The notes under the pieces were generated by a model. It made no database searches. It was not told the DNA's origin and was given only the letters and a program-made list of their open reading frames with translations. DNA of 64,000 nucleotides from an uncultured Clostridia bacterium (lineage in GTDB: Bacteria; Bacillota; Clostridia; Lachnospirales; Anaerotignaceae). The DNA lies in contig CALWSR010000003.1 of NCBI GenBank assembly GCA_944384265.1, positions 1 through 64,000 on the forward strand. The letters are read 5' to 3'. A program made the position numbers and the translations under genes. This document shows positions 49,487 through 57,983 of this stretch, one piece after another. Positions within the stretch are counted from its first letter, which is position 1; the number at the start of each line of letters is the position of its first letter.

Positions 49487-51931
49487 TTACATTCCTCCAA
49501 ACTGCTGGCTCAGCCAGCTGCTTTGAGAATTCATTTGAGAAATTAATATCTCCAGATTGGTAAATTGCTTGTTGTATCTTTCTCTTTCAGACTGCAATCT
49601 GTCATTGAGCGTTTCAATGATATCGTCTATATCGTCCATTTCGCTCAGCAATGTGTTGTCTGTCAGTGACAATGGTGCGCTTTCATTGCCTGCTCTTTCC
49701 ACAAGCAATCCCTTTGTTGCACCTGTTGTGGAAGCATATTTTTTATAAATTTCAGTCATGTTTGTTACAATACCATTGAAGCTGGTGGAATCGCCTTCTG
49801 TTTTTTCACCTGCAAAAATCTTTTGAACGCTTTCTGGGTCTTGCTCCAATGCGGCTCTGAATTTGCTTTCATCAAATGAAATTTTTCCGTTTTCAGTATA
49901 GTCGCTGGAAATGGTGATGCCCATGTCTTCCAACGCTTTAATGTCTGTGTTGGAAAAAACGCTTCTCAATTCATTGGAAAGCATTCTGATGTCAGAATCG
50001 TTAAAGAGCATACCTGCTTTTGCCTTTTCTTCCCAAAGCTCAATTTCTTCGTCAGACATTTCTTCCTTTTGTTCTTCTGTCAAAGGAGGATATTCTCTGT
50101 CACGCTTTGTATTCAGCTCCTTGTTTACCAGTTCAATCAGTTCATTATAGTCTTCTATAAATTGTTTTACTGCATCTACTACCTTGTCGCTGTCTACCTT
50201 GGCATCAAATGTTACGGAATTATCCACTTGATTGGCTGTATCCAACACCAAATTGCCAGTGCCGGTACCGTCATCTATGTAGCCAAATGTTCCGCTGACG
50301 GTGATGCTCAGGCCATCCAAATCAAACACATTGCTGCTTCTTGCAATTTCCACCGGTCCCATGCCGTCGCCAAAGTCTACACTGATGATGGCGTCCTGGC
50401 CCTCCTGCAAATCGGATACATTTTTGCCTGCTCTTTGGTATCCTGTAATAGCACCGCTGGGGTCTGTTTGTTTTGTACCAAAAAGCACTGAGGCTAAATT
50501 GCCTTGTGTGTCTGTAATATCAATTTGACCGGAAGCACCGGAGTCATTTGCTACAATGGTGAAGCTGTCAGAGGTTTCGTTATAGCTCATTGTTACGCCG
50601 GCGTCAGAGGAATTGATTTTATCCATAATGGTAGAAATTGTGTCATCTGCTGAAAACTGTATGCTTTCTCCATTGATGTTGATTTCATAAATATCATTTC
50701 CCTGTGCATCCTTTGCCGGAGTCAGGCTGCTTGCACCAAACACTCCGGATTCCTTCACCGTGGCGTTCAGATTGATTCTGTTGGATTCGCCATAGTTCAT
50801 GCCCAATATACCGCTTTTACCCAAAAGGCCGCTTCCCGCAGAGGTGATTTTTAATACAGAGGTGTTGTCTGCTGCGCCTGTGGTTGGATTTTTTGTTTCA
50901 AACACAAGCTTGCCTGTATCTCCTGAGCCATTTCCATTGGATACCGCAATACGTCCTTTGCCAAAAGCCTTATCCAGCTTTTGCTGTGTCAAATCCACCA
51001 ATGCATCAAAATTGCCCTTGCCGGGGTTATTCTTTTTATATTCCTCCAGCTCCTCCTTTGTAGGCAGTGCAATTTCTTTTGTGGTGCCGTTATAAGAAAA
51101 TGTCATTGTTTTGCCGCTTAAAACATCAAGTGTGTCTTGTTTTTCTGTCAATGGAGGATTTGCTGTACTGGAAATGACTGTGCCTGCGCCGTTTAGCTTT
51201 GCACCTTCAGCAATGCCCAGTGTGTCTAAAATACCTCCTGTACCGCTTACAATTTCAAATTTATTTCCTTCATAGCCGCTGTCTGCTTTAAACTCCAGCT
51301 TGTCGCCGTTTACTTCCACATTCACTTTGATATCCTTGGAATCCAGCTGGCTGTTTAATTCCTTTGCCACATCCTCTAATGTTGTAAAATCCTTGCTGCT
51401 GCTAAAGCTCAGGCTGTATTTTTTGCCGCCGTATTCCACTGTCATGGTGCGTCCGGAAATTGTGCTTACATCTGTCTGCGCACCATCAGACAAATCTATC
51501 TGTGCAGACTCCATTTTTTTATCTGACGCCTCTGCCACATTGACCCTTGCATTTTCTGCCATTTGCTTTACACCCAGTATGGACAGGGAGTCTGCTATAT
51601 TGGATGTACCTGTTGCCGTAATAAATTTGCTGTTTGTACCCAGTGCTGTAATCAGTGTTTTTCCAAAAAAGGAATCACTTGTAAGATTTGTTGCCGGATT
51701 TGAGAAGGAAGTATATGTTGTGTTCATTTTAATCAACATATTACTAATGGAGCGAATTGCATCCATTTCCCACTGCAAAAGCTGTTTATCCTGTTTTTGT
51801 GCCGCAATTTTTGCTCTGGTAGCAGCAGTCATGTTTTCAATCATGGTTTCGGTATCCATACCGCTGGCCAAACCACTAATCTTATTATTATAAAAGCTGT
51901 TGCTAGAGCCTATACTACTAACTGAAGACAT
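49487..51931 (-). CDS. fliD: Filament cap protein FliD, enlarged
   Basis: This cap protein is needed for flagellin polymerisation at the filament tip. The N-terminus (NNKISGLASGMDTETMIENM) and C-terminus (NDRLQSERERYNKQFTNLEILISQMNSQSSWLSQQF) are typical. The total of 814 residues exceeds the usual 450-600; the surplus lies in the central D2/D3 region. The ATG at 51931 has AAAGGA 9 bases upstream; an earlier ATG (51940) overlaps that site. A flagellar sigma promoter lies at 51992-52018. Confidence 0.94.
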   Translation of the reverse strand: MSSVSSIGSSNSFYNNKISGLASGMDTETMIENMTAATRAKIAAQKQDKQLLQWEMDAIRSISNMLIKMNTTYTSFSNPATNLTSDSFFGKTLITALGTNSKFITATGTSNIADSLSILGVKQMAENARVNVAEASDKKMESAQIDLSDGAQTDVSTISGRTMTVEYGGKKYSLSFSSSKDFTTLEDVAKELNSQLDSKDIKVNVEVNGDKLEFKADSGYEGNKFEIVSGTGGILDTLGIAEGAKLNGAGTVISSTANPPLTEKQDTLDVLSGKTMTFSYNGTTKEIALPTKEELEEYKKNNPGKGNFDALVDLTQQKLDKAFGKGRIAVSNGNGSGDTGKLVFETKNPTTGAADNTSVLKITSAGSGLLGKSGILGMNYGESNRINLNATVKESGVFGASSLTPAKDAQGNDIYEININGESIQFSADDTISTIMDKINSSDAGVTMSYNETSDSFTIVANDSGASGQIDITDTQGNLASVLFGTKQTDPSGAITGYQRAGKNVSDLQEGQDAIISVDFGDGMGPVEIARSSNVFDLDGLSITVSGTFGYIDDGTGTGNLVLDTANQVDNSVTFDAKVDSDKVVDAVKQFIEDYNELIELVNKELNTKRDREYPPLTEEQKEEMSDEEIELWEEKAKAGMLFNDSDIRMLSNELRSVFSNTDIKALEDMGITISSDYTENGKISFDESKFRAALEQDPESVQKIFAGEKTEGDSTSFNGIVTNMTEIYKKYASTTGATKGLLVERAGNESAPLSLTDNTLLSEMDDIDDIIETLNDRLQSERERYNKQFTNLEILISQMNSQSSWLSQQFGGM

Positions 51932-51991
51932 ATTCAACATCCTTTCTTTTTTTCTCTATTATGATTTTTCTAAATTATCCTCTATACTTAT

Positions 51992-52018
51992 TTATCGGCA
52001 TATAGTATACTTTAATTA
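51992..52018 (-). promoter_or_regulatory. Flagellar sigma promoter of fliD
   Basis: On the minus strand TAAT (52015-52018), 15 bases, GCCGATAA (51992-51999), about 60 bases before the fliD ATG. Confidence 0.7.
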
Positions 52019-52145
52019 AGGTTAATTTCAAAATAATACTTTTAAAAAGAAATTTTTTACTTTTTAGATAAAAAATTTGCCTTTTTTAACAATAGAAATT
52101 GTCATTTTGAAAACAGATAAACAAATGAAAAGCGGAGGGATTTTT

Positions 52146-52922
52146 TTGGCACATATTATTACACTTACCAACCAAAAAGGCGGTGTGGGCAAAACAACAT
52201 CCACTGCCACACTCATCAGCGGTTTGACAGCAAATCACAACAGGGTATTGGGCATTGATTTGGACCCTCAGGGCAATCTTGGCTTTAGCCTTGGCATTGA
52301 AATCGAAAGCTGTCAAACCATTTATGAGGTGTTTAAAGGGCAGGCCACTGTGCATTCTGTCATAAAGCATACAGAGTTTGGCGATATCATTCCTTCCAAT
52401 ATCCTTTTGAGCAGTGCAGAGCTGGAATTCAACCGCTCTGGAAGAGAATTTATGCTGAAAAATATCATTGATTCTTTAAAAAATCAATATGACTACATTG
52501 TCATTGATACACCCCCGGCATTAAACATTTTGACTGTAAATGCCTATGTGACATCAAATTCTCTTGTGATTCCCATGATTCCCGATATTTTAAGTCTTTT
52601 GGGCATCAGTCAGCTAAAGGAAACCATAGATACGGTAAAAAAATTTTATAACCCCAAATTAAGGGTATTGGGGGTGCTTTTGACAAAATATAACGGCAGA
52701 ACAAATTTAGCAAAAGAAGTGGAGGAAATGGCCCAGCAAATTGCAGAACAATTAGATACCATTGTATTTTCCTCCAAAATTCGCAACGGCGTTGCTGTTG
52801 CAGAGGCTCCTGCTCATGGAGAAAGCCTTTTAAAATATGCACCCAAGTCAAATCCTTGCTTGGATTATATGGAATTTATTGCAGAAATCATTCGCTTAAC
52901 AAATCCATCTGATTCTTTTTAA
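52146..52922 (+). CDS. ParA/Soj-family ATPase
   Basis: A 258-residue deviant Walker ATPase of the ParA/MinD superfamily. KGGVGKTT lies at 11-18, DLDPQGNLGFSLG in the switch region and VIDTPPALNIL at Walker B; VLLTKYNGRTN follows. The TTG at 52146 follows GGAGG. There is no parB or oriC region nearby; the gene is divergent from fliD and followed after 41 bases by a ComFB-domain gene. ParA relatives commonly position flagella (FlhG), chemoreceptor arrays (ParC) or DNA. Because flhF/flhG are absent behind flhA, a motility-positioning role is attractive but inferred. Confidence 0.88.
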   Translation: MAHIITLTNQKGGVGKTTSTATLISGLTANHNRVLGIDLDPQGNLGFSLGIEIESCQTIYEVFKGQATVHSVIKHTEFGDIIPSNILLSSAELEFNRSGREFMLKNIIDSLKNQYDYIVIDTPPALNILTVNAYVTSNSLVIPMIPDILSLLGISQLKETIDTVKKFYNPKLRVLGVLLTKYNGRTNLAKEVEEMAQQIAEQLDTIVFSSKIRNGVAVAEAPAHGESLLKYAPKSNPCLDYMEFIAEIIRLTNPSDSF

Positions 52923-52963
52923 GCGTGAAATGATATTTTATTTTTTTAGAGGAGGTTATGTTT

Positions 52964-53809
52964 ATGCCAGCAAAAAAAAGCAGCAAAACAGCTCATGTAT
53001 TAGGGTTAATCACAAATGGAAAGCAAGAAGCTTCTGAAAATACACAAACAACAGCACAAACACAAAAAACTGCTGTTGCTTCCTCTGCTTCTGTACAAAT
53101 CAAACGTCCGGATGATACCTCTCAGCTTTCAGAGGTCATCAAACAAAAGCTTACAAAGGAGTTTGAGTCAAAAACTGTACCATCACAGCAAGCAGCCTCA
53201 GAGGCTTCTCCCAAAACAGAAAACAACACCATTGCTTCAGAGAAGGCTTCTGCTGCTGTGCAGGCCAAATCAGAAGCTGCTGCTGATACAAATACTGCTT
53301 CTGATGCAAATACTGCTTCTAATACAAACACTGCTTCTAATACAAACACTGCTTCTAATACAAACACTGCTTCTGATGCAAACACTGCTTCTGATGCAAA
53401 TACTGCTTCTAAATCAGAAACCCTCTCTCATGGAGAAAATACAGAAGCCCCCAAAAAAACCGAAACAAAAAAACAAAATATCACACAAGAAGAATTTGAA
53501 GCAGTACTGCGCAATGATGATAATGAAATCATATTTGATTCTGACAATTATATTTATGTCAATGTCATGGAAACACTGGTAAAGGAGGTCATTGTAAATT
53601 ATATGCAGCAATATGGCTCCTGTACCTGCAATCGCTGTATTGTAGACACAATGGCCCTTGCTTTGACAAAGCTGCCTTCCAAATATATCATAGCAGAAAA
53701 AGGCGGGCTTTACCCTCTTATGAATGTCTATCGTGCAAAATATTCTGCCCAAATTTCTACTGAGGTGTTAAAGTCCTGCCTAACTGTTGGAAAATTTCCC
53801 CATCACTGA
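52964..53809 (+). CDS. ComFB-domain protein with repetitive linker
   Basis: A 281-residue cytosolic protein. Residues about 1-150 are low-complexity Ala/Ser/Thr/Asn and include seven copies of a six-residue unit (NTASDA/NTASNT). Residues about 195-281 form a ComFB domain: NVMETLVKEVIVNYMQQYG, the CTCNRC cysteines, DTMALALTKLPSKYI and a final His-His. ComFB relatives have been reported to bind cyclic dinucleotides and, in Bacillus, to affect motility. The ATG at 52964 has AGGAGG 8 bases upstream. It forms an operon with parA and a terminator follows. The linker suggests that the ComFB domain is tethered to something through the N-terminal MPAKKSSKTAHVLGL segment. Confidence 0.82.
   Translation: MPAKKSSKTAHVLGLITNGKQEASENTQTTAQTQKTAVASSASVQIKRPDDTSQLSEVIKQKLTKEFESKTVPSQQAASEASPKTENNTIASEKASAAVQAKSEAAADTNTASDANTASNTNTASNTNTASNTNTASDANTASDANTASKSETLSHGENTEAPKKTETKKQNITQEEFEAVLRNDDNEIIFDSDNYIYVNVMETLVKEVIVNYMQQYGSCTCNRCIVDTMALALTKLPSKYIIAEKGGLYPLMNVYRAKYSAQISTEVLKSCLTVGKFPHH
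53285..53410 (+). repeat. 18-bp tandem repeat, 7 units
   Basis: Seven in-frame units of 18 bases (GATGCAAATACTGCTTCT or AATACAAACACTGCTTCT types) encode (D/N)(A/T)NTAS in the ComFB protein. Three middle units are identical, which suggests recent slippage. Unit number could vary between strains without a frameshift. Confidence 0.9.
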
Positions 53810-53858
53810 TAAATATTGGTGTACTGCATAAATGGAAGCACAAAAATAGTACATTTTT

Positions 53859-53886
53859 ATACCGTCATCCAATGGGCTGACGGTAT
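53859..53886 (+). terminator. Terminator of the parA-comFB operon
   Basis: A 9-bp stem ATACCGTCA (53859-53867) with 53878-53886 has a 10-base loop and is followed by TTTTT. Confidence 0.8.
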
Positions 53887-54218
53887 TTTTATGTAAAGTA
53901 CCACTGCCCTTTATATTGTGGCAGCTTTAGCATAATTTTGTTATCATACTCTTATGGCTTGTCTGTATCCATTTTATTTTTTTTCATACTGTTTCAGAAT
54001 GGTGTGTCACAATATCAGTGTTTTTTTAAATCTATATTCCTTTTTTTGCTTTACCATACCACAAATAGGCCCTAAAGAGAAGGTTTTTCTCCCCCTTTTT
54101 TGGCTGAAAAAAGCAGGCCTTTCCGGCTCAAAGCTGCTTAAATGGACTTTGGAGCTGCTTTTATCATTGCTTTTTATTTTTTTGCAGAAATTTTTAACTC
54201 CTGTTGTGTAAAAGAAAA

Positions 54219-54246
54219 AGGCATATGAATTTTCATCCATATGCCT
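54219..54246 (-). terminator. Terminator of the EAL/HDOD gene
   Basis: A 9-bp stem AGGCATATG (54219-54227) with 54238-54246 has a 10-base loop and on the minus strand is followed by TTTTCTTTT. Confidence 0.8.
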
Positions 54247-54357
54247 CTGAATCTGTTTTTGCCAAAGATACACCGTAATTTCATTTTTACCATTATTGTA
54301 TTACCAACATATCACTATCTGCCGGTTATTTTCAATTTGTTCATACAAACAACGCTT

Positions 54358-55632
54358 TTATTGCTGTTGTTCCTCCAAAGCATTTGCTGCTTCTTTATAT
54401 TCTTCCTCATTTGTTTCTGCATTGGTTATGGTTTCCCAAATATTATTGACTTCTTCTACACAGTTGAAATAAACCTGTGCAATCATATTGGTAGGTATCT
54501 CCAATATTTCAGCATAATTTGTAATGTTTTGCCAATCTGCTCTTTCATAGCAAAGCACCAAATCCAGCAGCAATGCACAAGGGCCCTTATGATAAATCAA
54601 TGCCTGCTTAATTTCATCAGATATAGGAATGTCTTCAAAAATTTCTTCTAACGGAGCATCAATCAAATTGCCTAATGTGGAAAACATACCCATCAAATAA
54701 GCATCATTTTTAGAAATAGGTAATGTATTGTTATATTCCATTAATGCAGAACAAAAGTTTGCTCGTAAAAAGGAGCGTTTTAAAATATCCTCTGAGCCAA
54801 AACTATCGTTTCCTTTAAAGCTTAATAAATAAATCCATTGCTTCAACTGTCCCAAGCCCAGTGTAACCAATGCCTGGCGAATGGAAGAGGTTCTGTTGCG
54901 CAGTGCAAAATATACAGAGTTTACCATTTTCAACAAACCATATGTCAAAGCCGCATCACGAGAAATGATTTCTTCAATGGCAGCAATATCAGGCTCATCC
55001 TTTGTAACCTCCACCACCAGCTGGAAGAAATTGCTTTGCAAATAATCTGTTTTGTTGGCCTTTGTTTCCACTATTTCTGCCACATAATTTCCTTGGAAAT
55101 AATCCACATCCAATTCCTTTGCCAAATCATATTTTTCCTTTGTTTCAATGCCATAGGCTATGCAGTATTTGTTAAAGCTTTTTGCCAGCTTCACAGTGTT
55201 TTCCAATGAAACACTTTCGCCCTTTCCAAAATCCAGCCTGATATAATCCAAATATTCCATCAAGCCAAAATATCTTGGTGCAAACTGAAAATCGTTTACT
55301 GCAAACATATATCCTTCTTTGCGGAAACGCTGTATCAATGTTGTTGCCAAAGGATGAATGATAACATTGTCTTCAATTTGTATGACCAAATTATTGTTCT
55401 TGAATATTTTTGGTGTGTTTTTAAATAACAAATTCGGCGTAAATGTCATAAATGTCACTTTATCATTAAATATCTTTTTATTGTTTTGGGATAAAAAGTT
55501 AGAAATGGAATCTGCCGCTGCATAATCGTTATTATACAGGCCGCTTCCCTTTTCTTCCTGAAACAATATTTCATATCCAAACAAATTACCTACTTTGTCT
55601 TTAATTGGCTGCCTTACAACATACTTATTCAT
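54358..55632 (-). CDS. EAL-like/HDOD signalling protein (YuxH type)
   Basis: A 424-residue protein with an N-terminal EAL-fold domain (about 1-200) and a C-terminal HDOD domain (about 205-400). The EAL domain is degenerate: the signature Glu-Ala-Leu is YEILFQEE, and the usual metal-binding DDFG reads NDFQF, so c-di-GMP hydrolysis is unlikely. The HDOD part has the typical ISRDAALTYGLLKMVNSVYF and RQALVTLGLGQLKQW segments. I start at the ATG at 55632, after GTGGAG. The tail is Glu/Gln-rich. It follows cheV with an 84-base gap. A regulatory role in motility is plausible; the partner is unknown. Confidence 0.85.
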   Translation of the reverse strand: MNKYVVRQPIKDKVGNLFGYEILFQEEKGSGLYNNDYAAADSISNFLSQNNKKIFNDKVTFMTFTPNLLFKNTPKIFKNNNLVIQIEDNVIIHPLATTLIQRFRKEGYMFAVNDFQFAPRYFGLMEYLDYIRLDFGKGESVSLENTVKLAKSFNKYCIAYGIETKEKYDLAKELDVDYFQGNYVAEIVETKANKTDYLQSNFFQLVVEVTKDEPDIAAIEEIISRDAALTYGLLKMVNSVYFALRNRTSSIRQALVTLGLGQLKQWIYLLSFKGNDSFGSEDILKRSFLRANFCSALMEYNNTLPISKNDAYLMGMFSTLGNLIDAPLEEIFEDIPISDEIKQALIYHKGPCALLLDLVLCYERADWQNITNYAEILEIPTNMIAQVYFNCVEEVNNIWETITNAETNEEEYKEAANALEEQQQ

Positions 55633-55716
55633 ACTTTCTCCACCCCACTTTGATTGTTTGGTTTGAACCACCAAATATGCACATTTTTTAGAACTGTACT
55701 ATCCTTTTTTTTACCA

Positions 55717-56640
55717 TCAACCATTATGTCTTTCTAACAATGCATCAATGACCTCCACCAAATGACCAATCTCCGGTTTAGAAAGCTGCTCATTTGCTCC
55801 CAACTGTTTTCCTTTGATTCTCATTTCTTCATTGATTAAAGAAGAGAATATAACCACAGGAATCTCCTTTAATATTTTGTCATCCTTTATCAGCTTCGTC
55901 AGTCTATGTCCATCCATTCTTGGCATTTCAATGTCTGTAATGACCAATGCCGCCTTTGAAAAAATATTTTCTTCTTCCCGAATCCCTCTTAAATACTCCC
56001 ATGCTTCTTCACCATTATTAAATTTAATTACATTTTCATAGCCTGCTTTATATAAAGAATCTCGAATCAGCTTAGAGAGCAATACAGAGTCTTCTGCCAT
56101 GACAATAGGCTTTCTGCTTCTGTTTCTTGTGCCCATTTTTTCAATTTCTTCCATTTGTATGCCTGTTTCCGGTGCAATTTCAGAAACAATTCTTTCAAAA
56201 TCCAATATTGTCACAAGGGAACCTTCTGCCTGTGCAATACCTGTTGCAACACCTTCCTCCCCTCCTGATACTGTTTTATCGGGCTTTTGAATATCATTCC
56301 AAGAAATTCTGCTGATGCCTACCACTGTATGTACTCTAAATGCTACATACATTTTATTAAAATGTGTTACAATAAATAAGTCCTTTTCTTTTTTTTCAGA
56401 TTCCTTTCCGCTTAAATATTTTGGCAAATCAATGACCGTCAGCACTTTATCTCTTGGTTTGAAAATACCTTCTACAACAGGATTTGCATGAGGGATTGGT
56501 TTTACTTTATCAGACATCATAATTTCTGTCACTTTTGCTACATTGATACCATATAATTCTCCATAAATTGTAAATTCCATGATTTCTATTTCATTGGTAC
56601 CAGACTCCAATAAAATTTCACCCTTTGTCTTTTTAGTCAT
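55717..56640 (-). CDS. cheV: Chemotaxis protein CheV (CheW plus receiver)
   Basis: A 307-residue adaptor used in chemotaxis adaptation in Gram-positives. Residues about 18-160 form a CheW-like domain (FTIYGELYGINVAKVTEIM ... VEGIFKPRDKVLTVIDL). Residues about 177-305 form a receiver with ED at 183-184, phospho-acceptor D236 (LVITDIEMPRMDG) and K288 (LSKPE). GGGAGGGCATTTG precedes the ATG. It has its own flagellar sigma promoter (56739-56765). Confidence 0.94.
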   Translation of the reverse strand: MTKKTKGEILLESGTNEIEIMEFTIYGELYGINVAKVTEIMMSDKVKPIPHANPVVEGIFKPRDKVLTVIDLPKYLSGKESEKKEKDLFIVTHFNKMYVAFRVHTVVGISRISWNDIQKPDKTVSGGEEGVATGIAQAEGSLVTILDFERIVSEIAPETGIQMEEIEKMGTRNRSRKPIVMAEDSVLLSKLIRDSLYKAGYENVIKFNNGEEAWEYLRGIREEENIFSKAALVITDIEMPRMDGHRLTKLIKDDKILKEIPVVIFSSLINEEMRIKGKQLGANEQLSKPEIGHLVEVIDALLERHNG

Positions 56641-56738
56641 TCAAATGCCCTCCCATGTTATTTTTTGCTTTAAGATTTATATAATTGTCATTGCCATCAA
56701 AAATTTTTCAAAAAAGCAATGGTATTGCCTCCTTTTAG

Positions 56739-56765
56739 ATATCGACCAAAACAAGCAGAATATAA
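56739..56765 (-). promoter_or_regulatory. Flagellar sigma-like promoter of cheV
   Basis: On the minus strand TTAT (56762-56765), 15 bases, GTCGATAT (56739-56746), with one mismatch to GCCGATAT. The geometry and -35 are the same as for cheA and flgM. Confidence 0.5.
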
Positions 56766-56850
56766 CCATATTTTCCTCTTCTGTTTTTAAAAAATCTGAA
56801 TCACGAGGACAAACACCTCCCGTTACTGCTTCTCCTCATCATTGAGATTT

Positions 56851-57336
56851 TTAAAGCACCAATTCCTTTCTGCCAAAGGAACGGACCACTGCTGCACCTG
56901 TTTCAGCATCCAAAAGCAATGTTCTGGCATAGTTTAATCCCACATCCTCTTTGGCAATACGAATCCCCTCTTTGGCAAGGGCCTTTTTTACAGCTTCTAC
57001 ATTTCTTTGCCCAATATTGCCAATGGAGCTGTTTGGCTGCACCTCAAACATTCTTGCACCTCCGGCAATTTTGCATACCATACGAGATTTTACCCCTCCA
57101 AAAATTTCCATTTTTTTAATGGTTGCCGGTATACCTGTATCTGCATATTTAAAAACATTGCTGTTACTGCCCTCCATATTGTTTGGCAGCATAATATGTA
57201 CCATACCCGCTAATCGAATCATAGGGTCATACAAACAAATACCTATACAAGAGCCAAGGGCATATGTAATCAATTTTTGAGGCCCCCGGCAAATTTTCAT
57301 ATCAGCAATCCCCACAACTAGTTGCTTTTCACTCAT
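56851..57336 (-). CDS. cheD: Chemoreceptor deamidase CheD
   Basis: A 161-residue enzyme that converts receptor Gln to Glu and forms a complex with CheC. The catalytic Cys is in YALGSCIGICLYD (C30, the first Cys), the His in MVHIMLPN (H47) and the Thr near YADTGIP. Its start overlaps cheC by 8 bases, fitting the known CheC-CheD partnership. Confidence 0.95.
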   Translation of the reverse strand: MSEKQLVVGIADMKICRGPQKLITYALGSCIGICLYDPMIRLAGMVHIMLPNNMEGSNSNVFKYADTGIPATIKKMEIFGGVKSRMVCKIAGGARMFEVQPNSSIGNIGQRNVEAVKKALAKEGIRIAKEDVGLNYARTLLLDAETGAAVVRSFGRKELVL

Positions 57337-57949
57337 TCAAAACACCCAATTTCTTCAAAAGATAATTCAATGACCCTACATCAGGCATCAACAGCAAATT
57401 GCTGTATACCTCTTTATCGTCTACCAAAAATTTTCCGCTGATTGTCATAATTTTGTCTGTCTGATGTCCCAGCTCCACCATAGGCACAGACATAATGCCT
57501 CCCAGCATATTCACAGACATGGCAGGTACAGACAGCTTTACATGGATTCCTGTCAATTTAGAAATTGCACTGATATAAGAAGAAATCATAATATTTCCGA
57601 TTTCTACCAATGCAGATACCTCCAATTCTCCAAGCTGTTCAAAGGATTCTATCTTTTCTACCAGCACCTCTTCCAGCATAGCATTGATAAAATCCAGCTG
57701 CTGCAAATACAGCATAATGCCGTTTAGCTCTCCTGATGTGGTTACCAACACGCCGGAAACAATCATCTCCGGTCCCCCAAATTTTGCAATGGCTTCATTA
57801 AAGCCCAAAATTTGTACCTCCGGCATGGTCATTCCAATCTTTTTGTTCATCATTTGGGAAAGGGCTGTTGCAGCATTGCCTGTGCCAATACTTCCAATTT
57901 CTCTCAAAACATCTATTTCAAGACTACTCATTTCCTCATATTTTTTCAT
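57329..57949 (-). CDS. cheC: CheY-P phosphatase CheC
   Basis: A 206-residue phosphatase for CheY-P that also binds CheD. Two pseudo-symmetric active sites are visible: E-x-x-N in LREIGSIGTGNAATALSQM (about 15-33) and, near 115, VEIGNIMISSYISAIS. The second is the usual stronger site. AGGAGGAATTGCATA precedes the ATG. It lies directly after the rod-protein genes and overlaps cheD. Confidence 0.94.
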   Translation of the reverse strand: MKKYEEMSSLEIDVLREIGSIGTGNAATALSQMMNKKIGMTMPEVQILGFNEAIAKFGGPEMIVSGVLVTTSGELNGIMLYLQQLDFINAMLEEVLVEKIESFEQLGELEVSALVEIGNIMISSYISAISKLTGIHVKLSVPAMSVNMLGGIMSVPMVELGHQTDKIMTISGKFLVDDKEVYSNLLLMPDVGSLNYLLKKLGVLNE

Positions 57950-57983
57950 TATGCAATTCCTCCTGTCTTACCAGATGTCTTTT

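Larger units (their letters stand above)
53810..54357. other. Intergenic region between convergent genes
   Basis: It holds two terminators (53859-53886 for the parA operon and 54219-54246 for the EAL/HDOD gene). Short open frames on both strands have no ribosome binding sites. Confidence 0.6.

Noticed and set aside
52146..52922. Plasmid or chromosome origin region next to parA
   Set aside because: No parB, parS palindromes, dnaA boxes or replication gene are visible nearby; the partner gene is a ComFB protein.
53285..53410. CRISPR-like array
   Set aside because: Units are contiguous 18-mers without spacers and in frame with a protein, so this is a coding tandem repeat.
53954..54273. 85- and 88-codon frames on opposite strands between two terminators
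   Set aside because: They overlap each other, have no ribosome binding sites, and cover the terminator of the EAL/HDOD gene.
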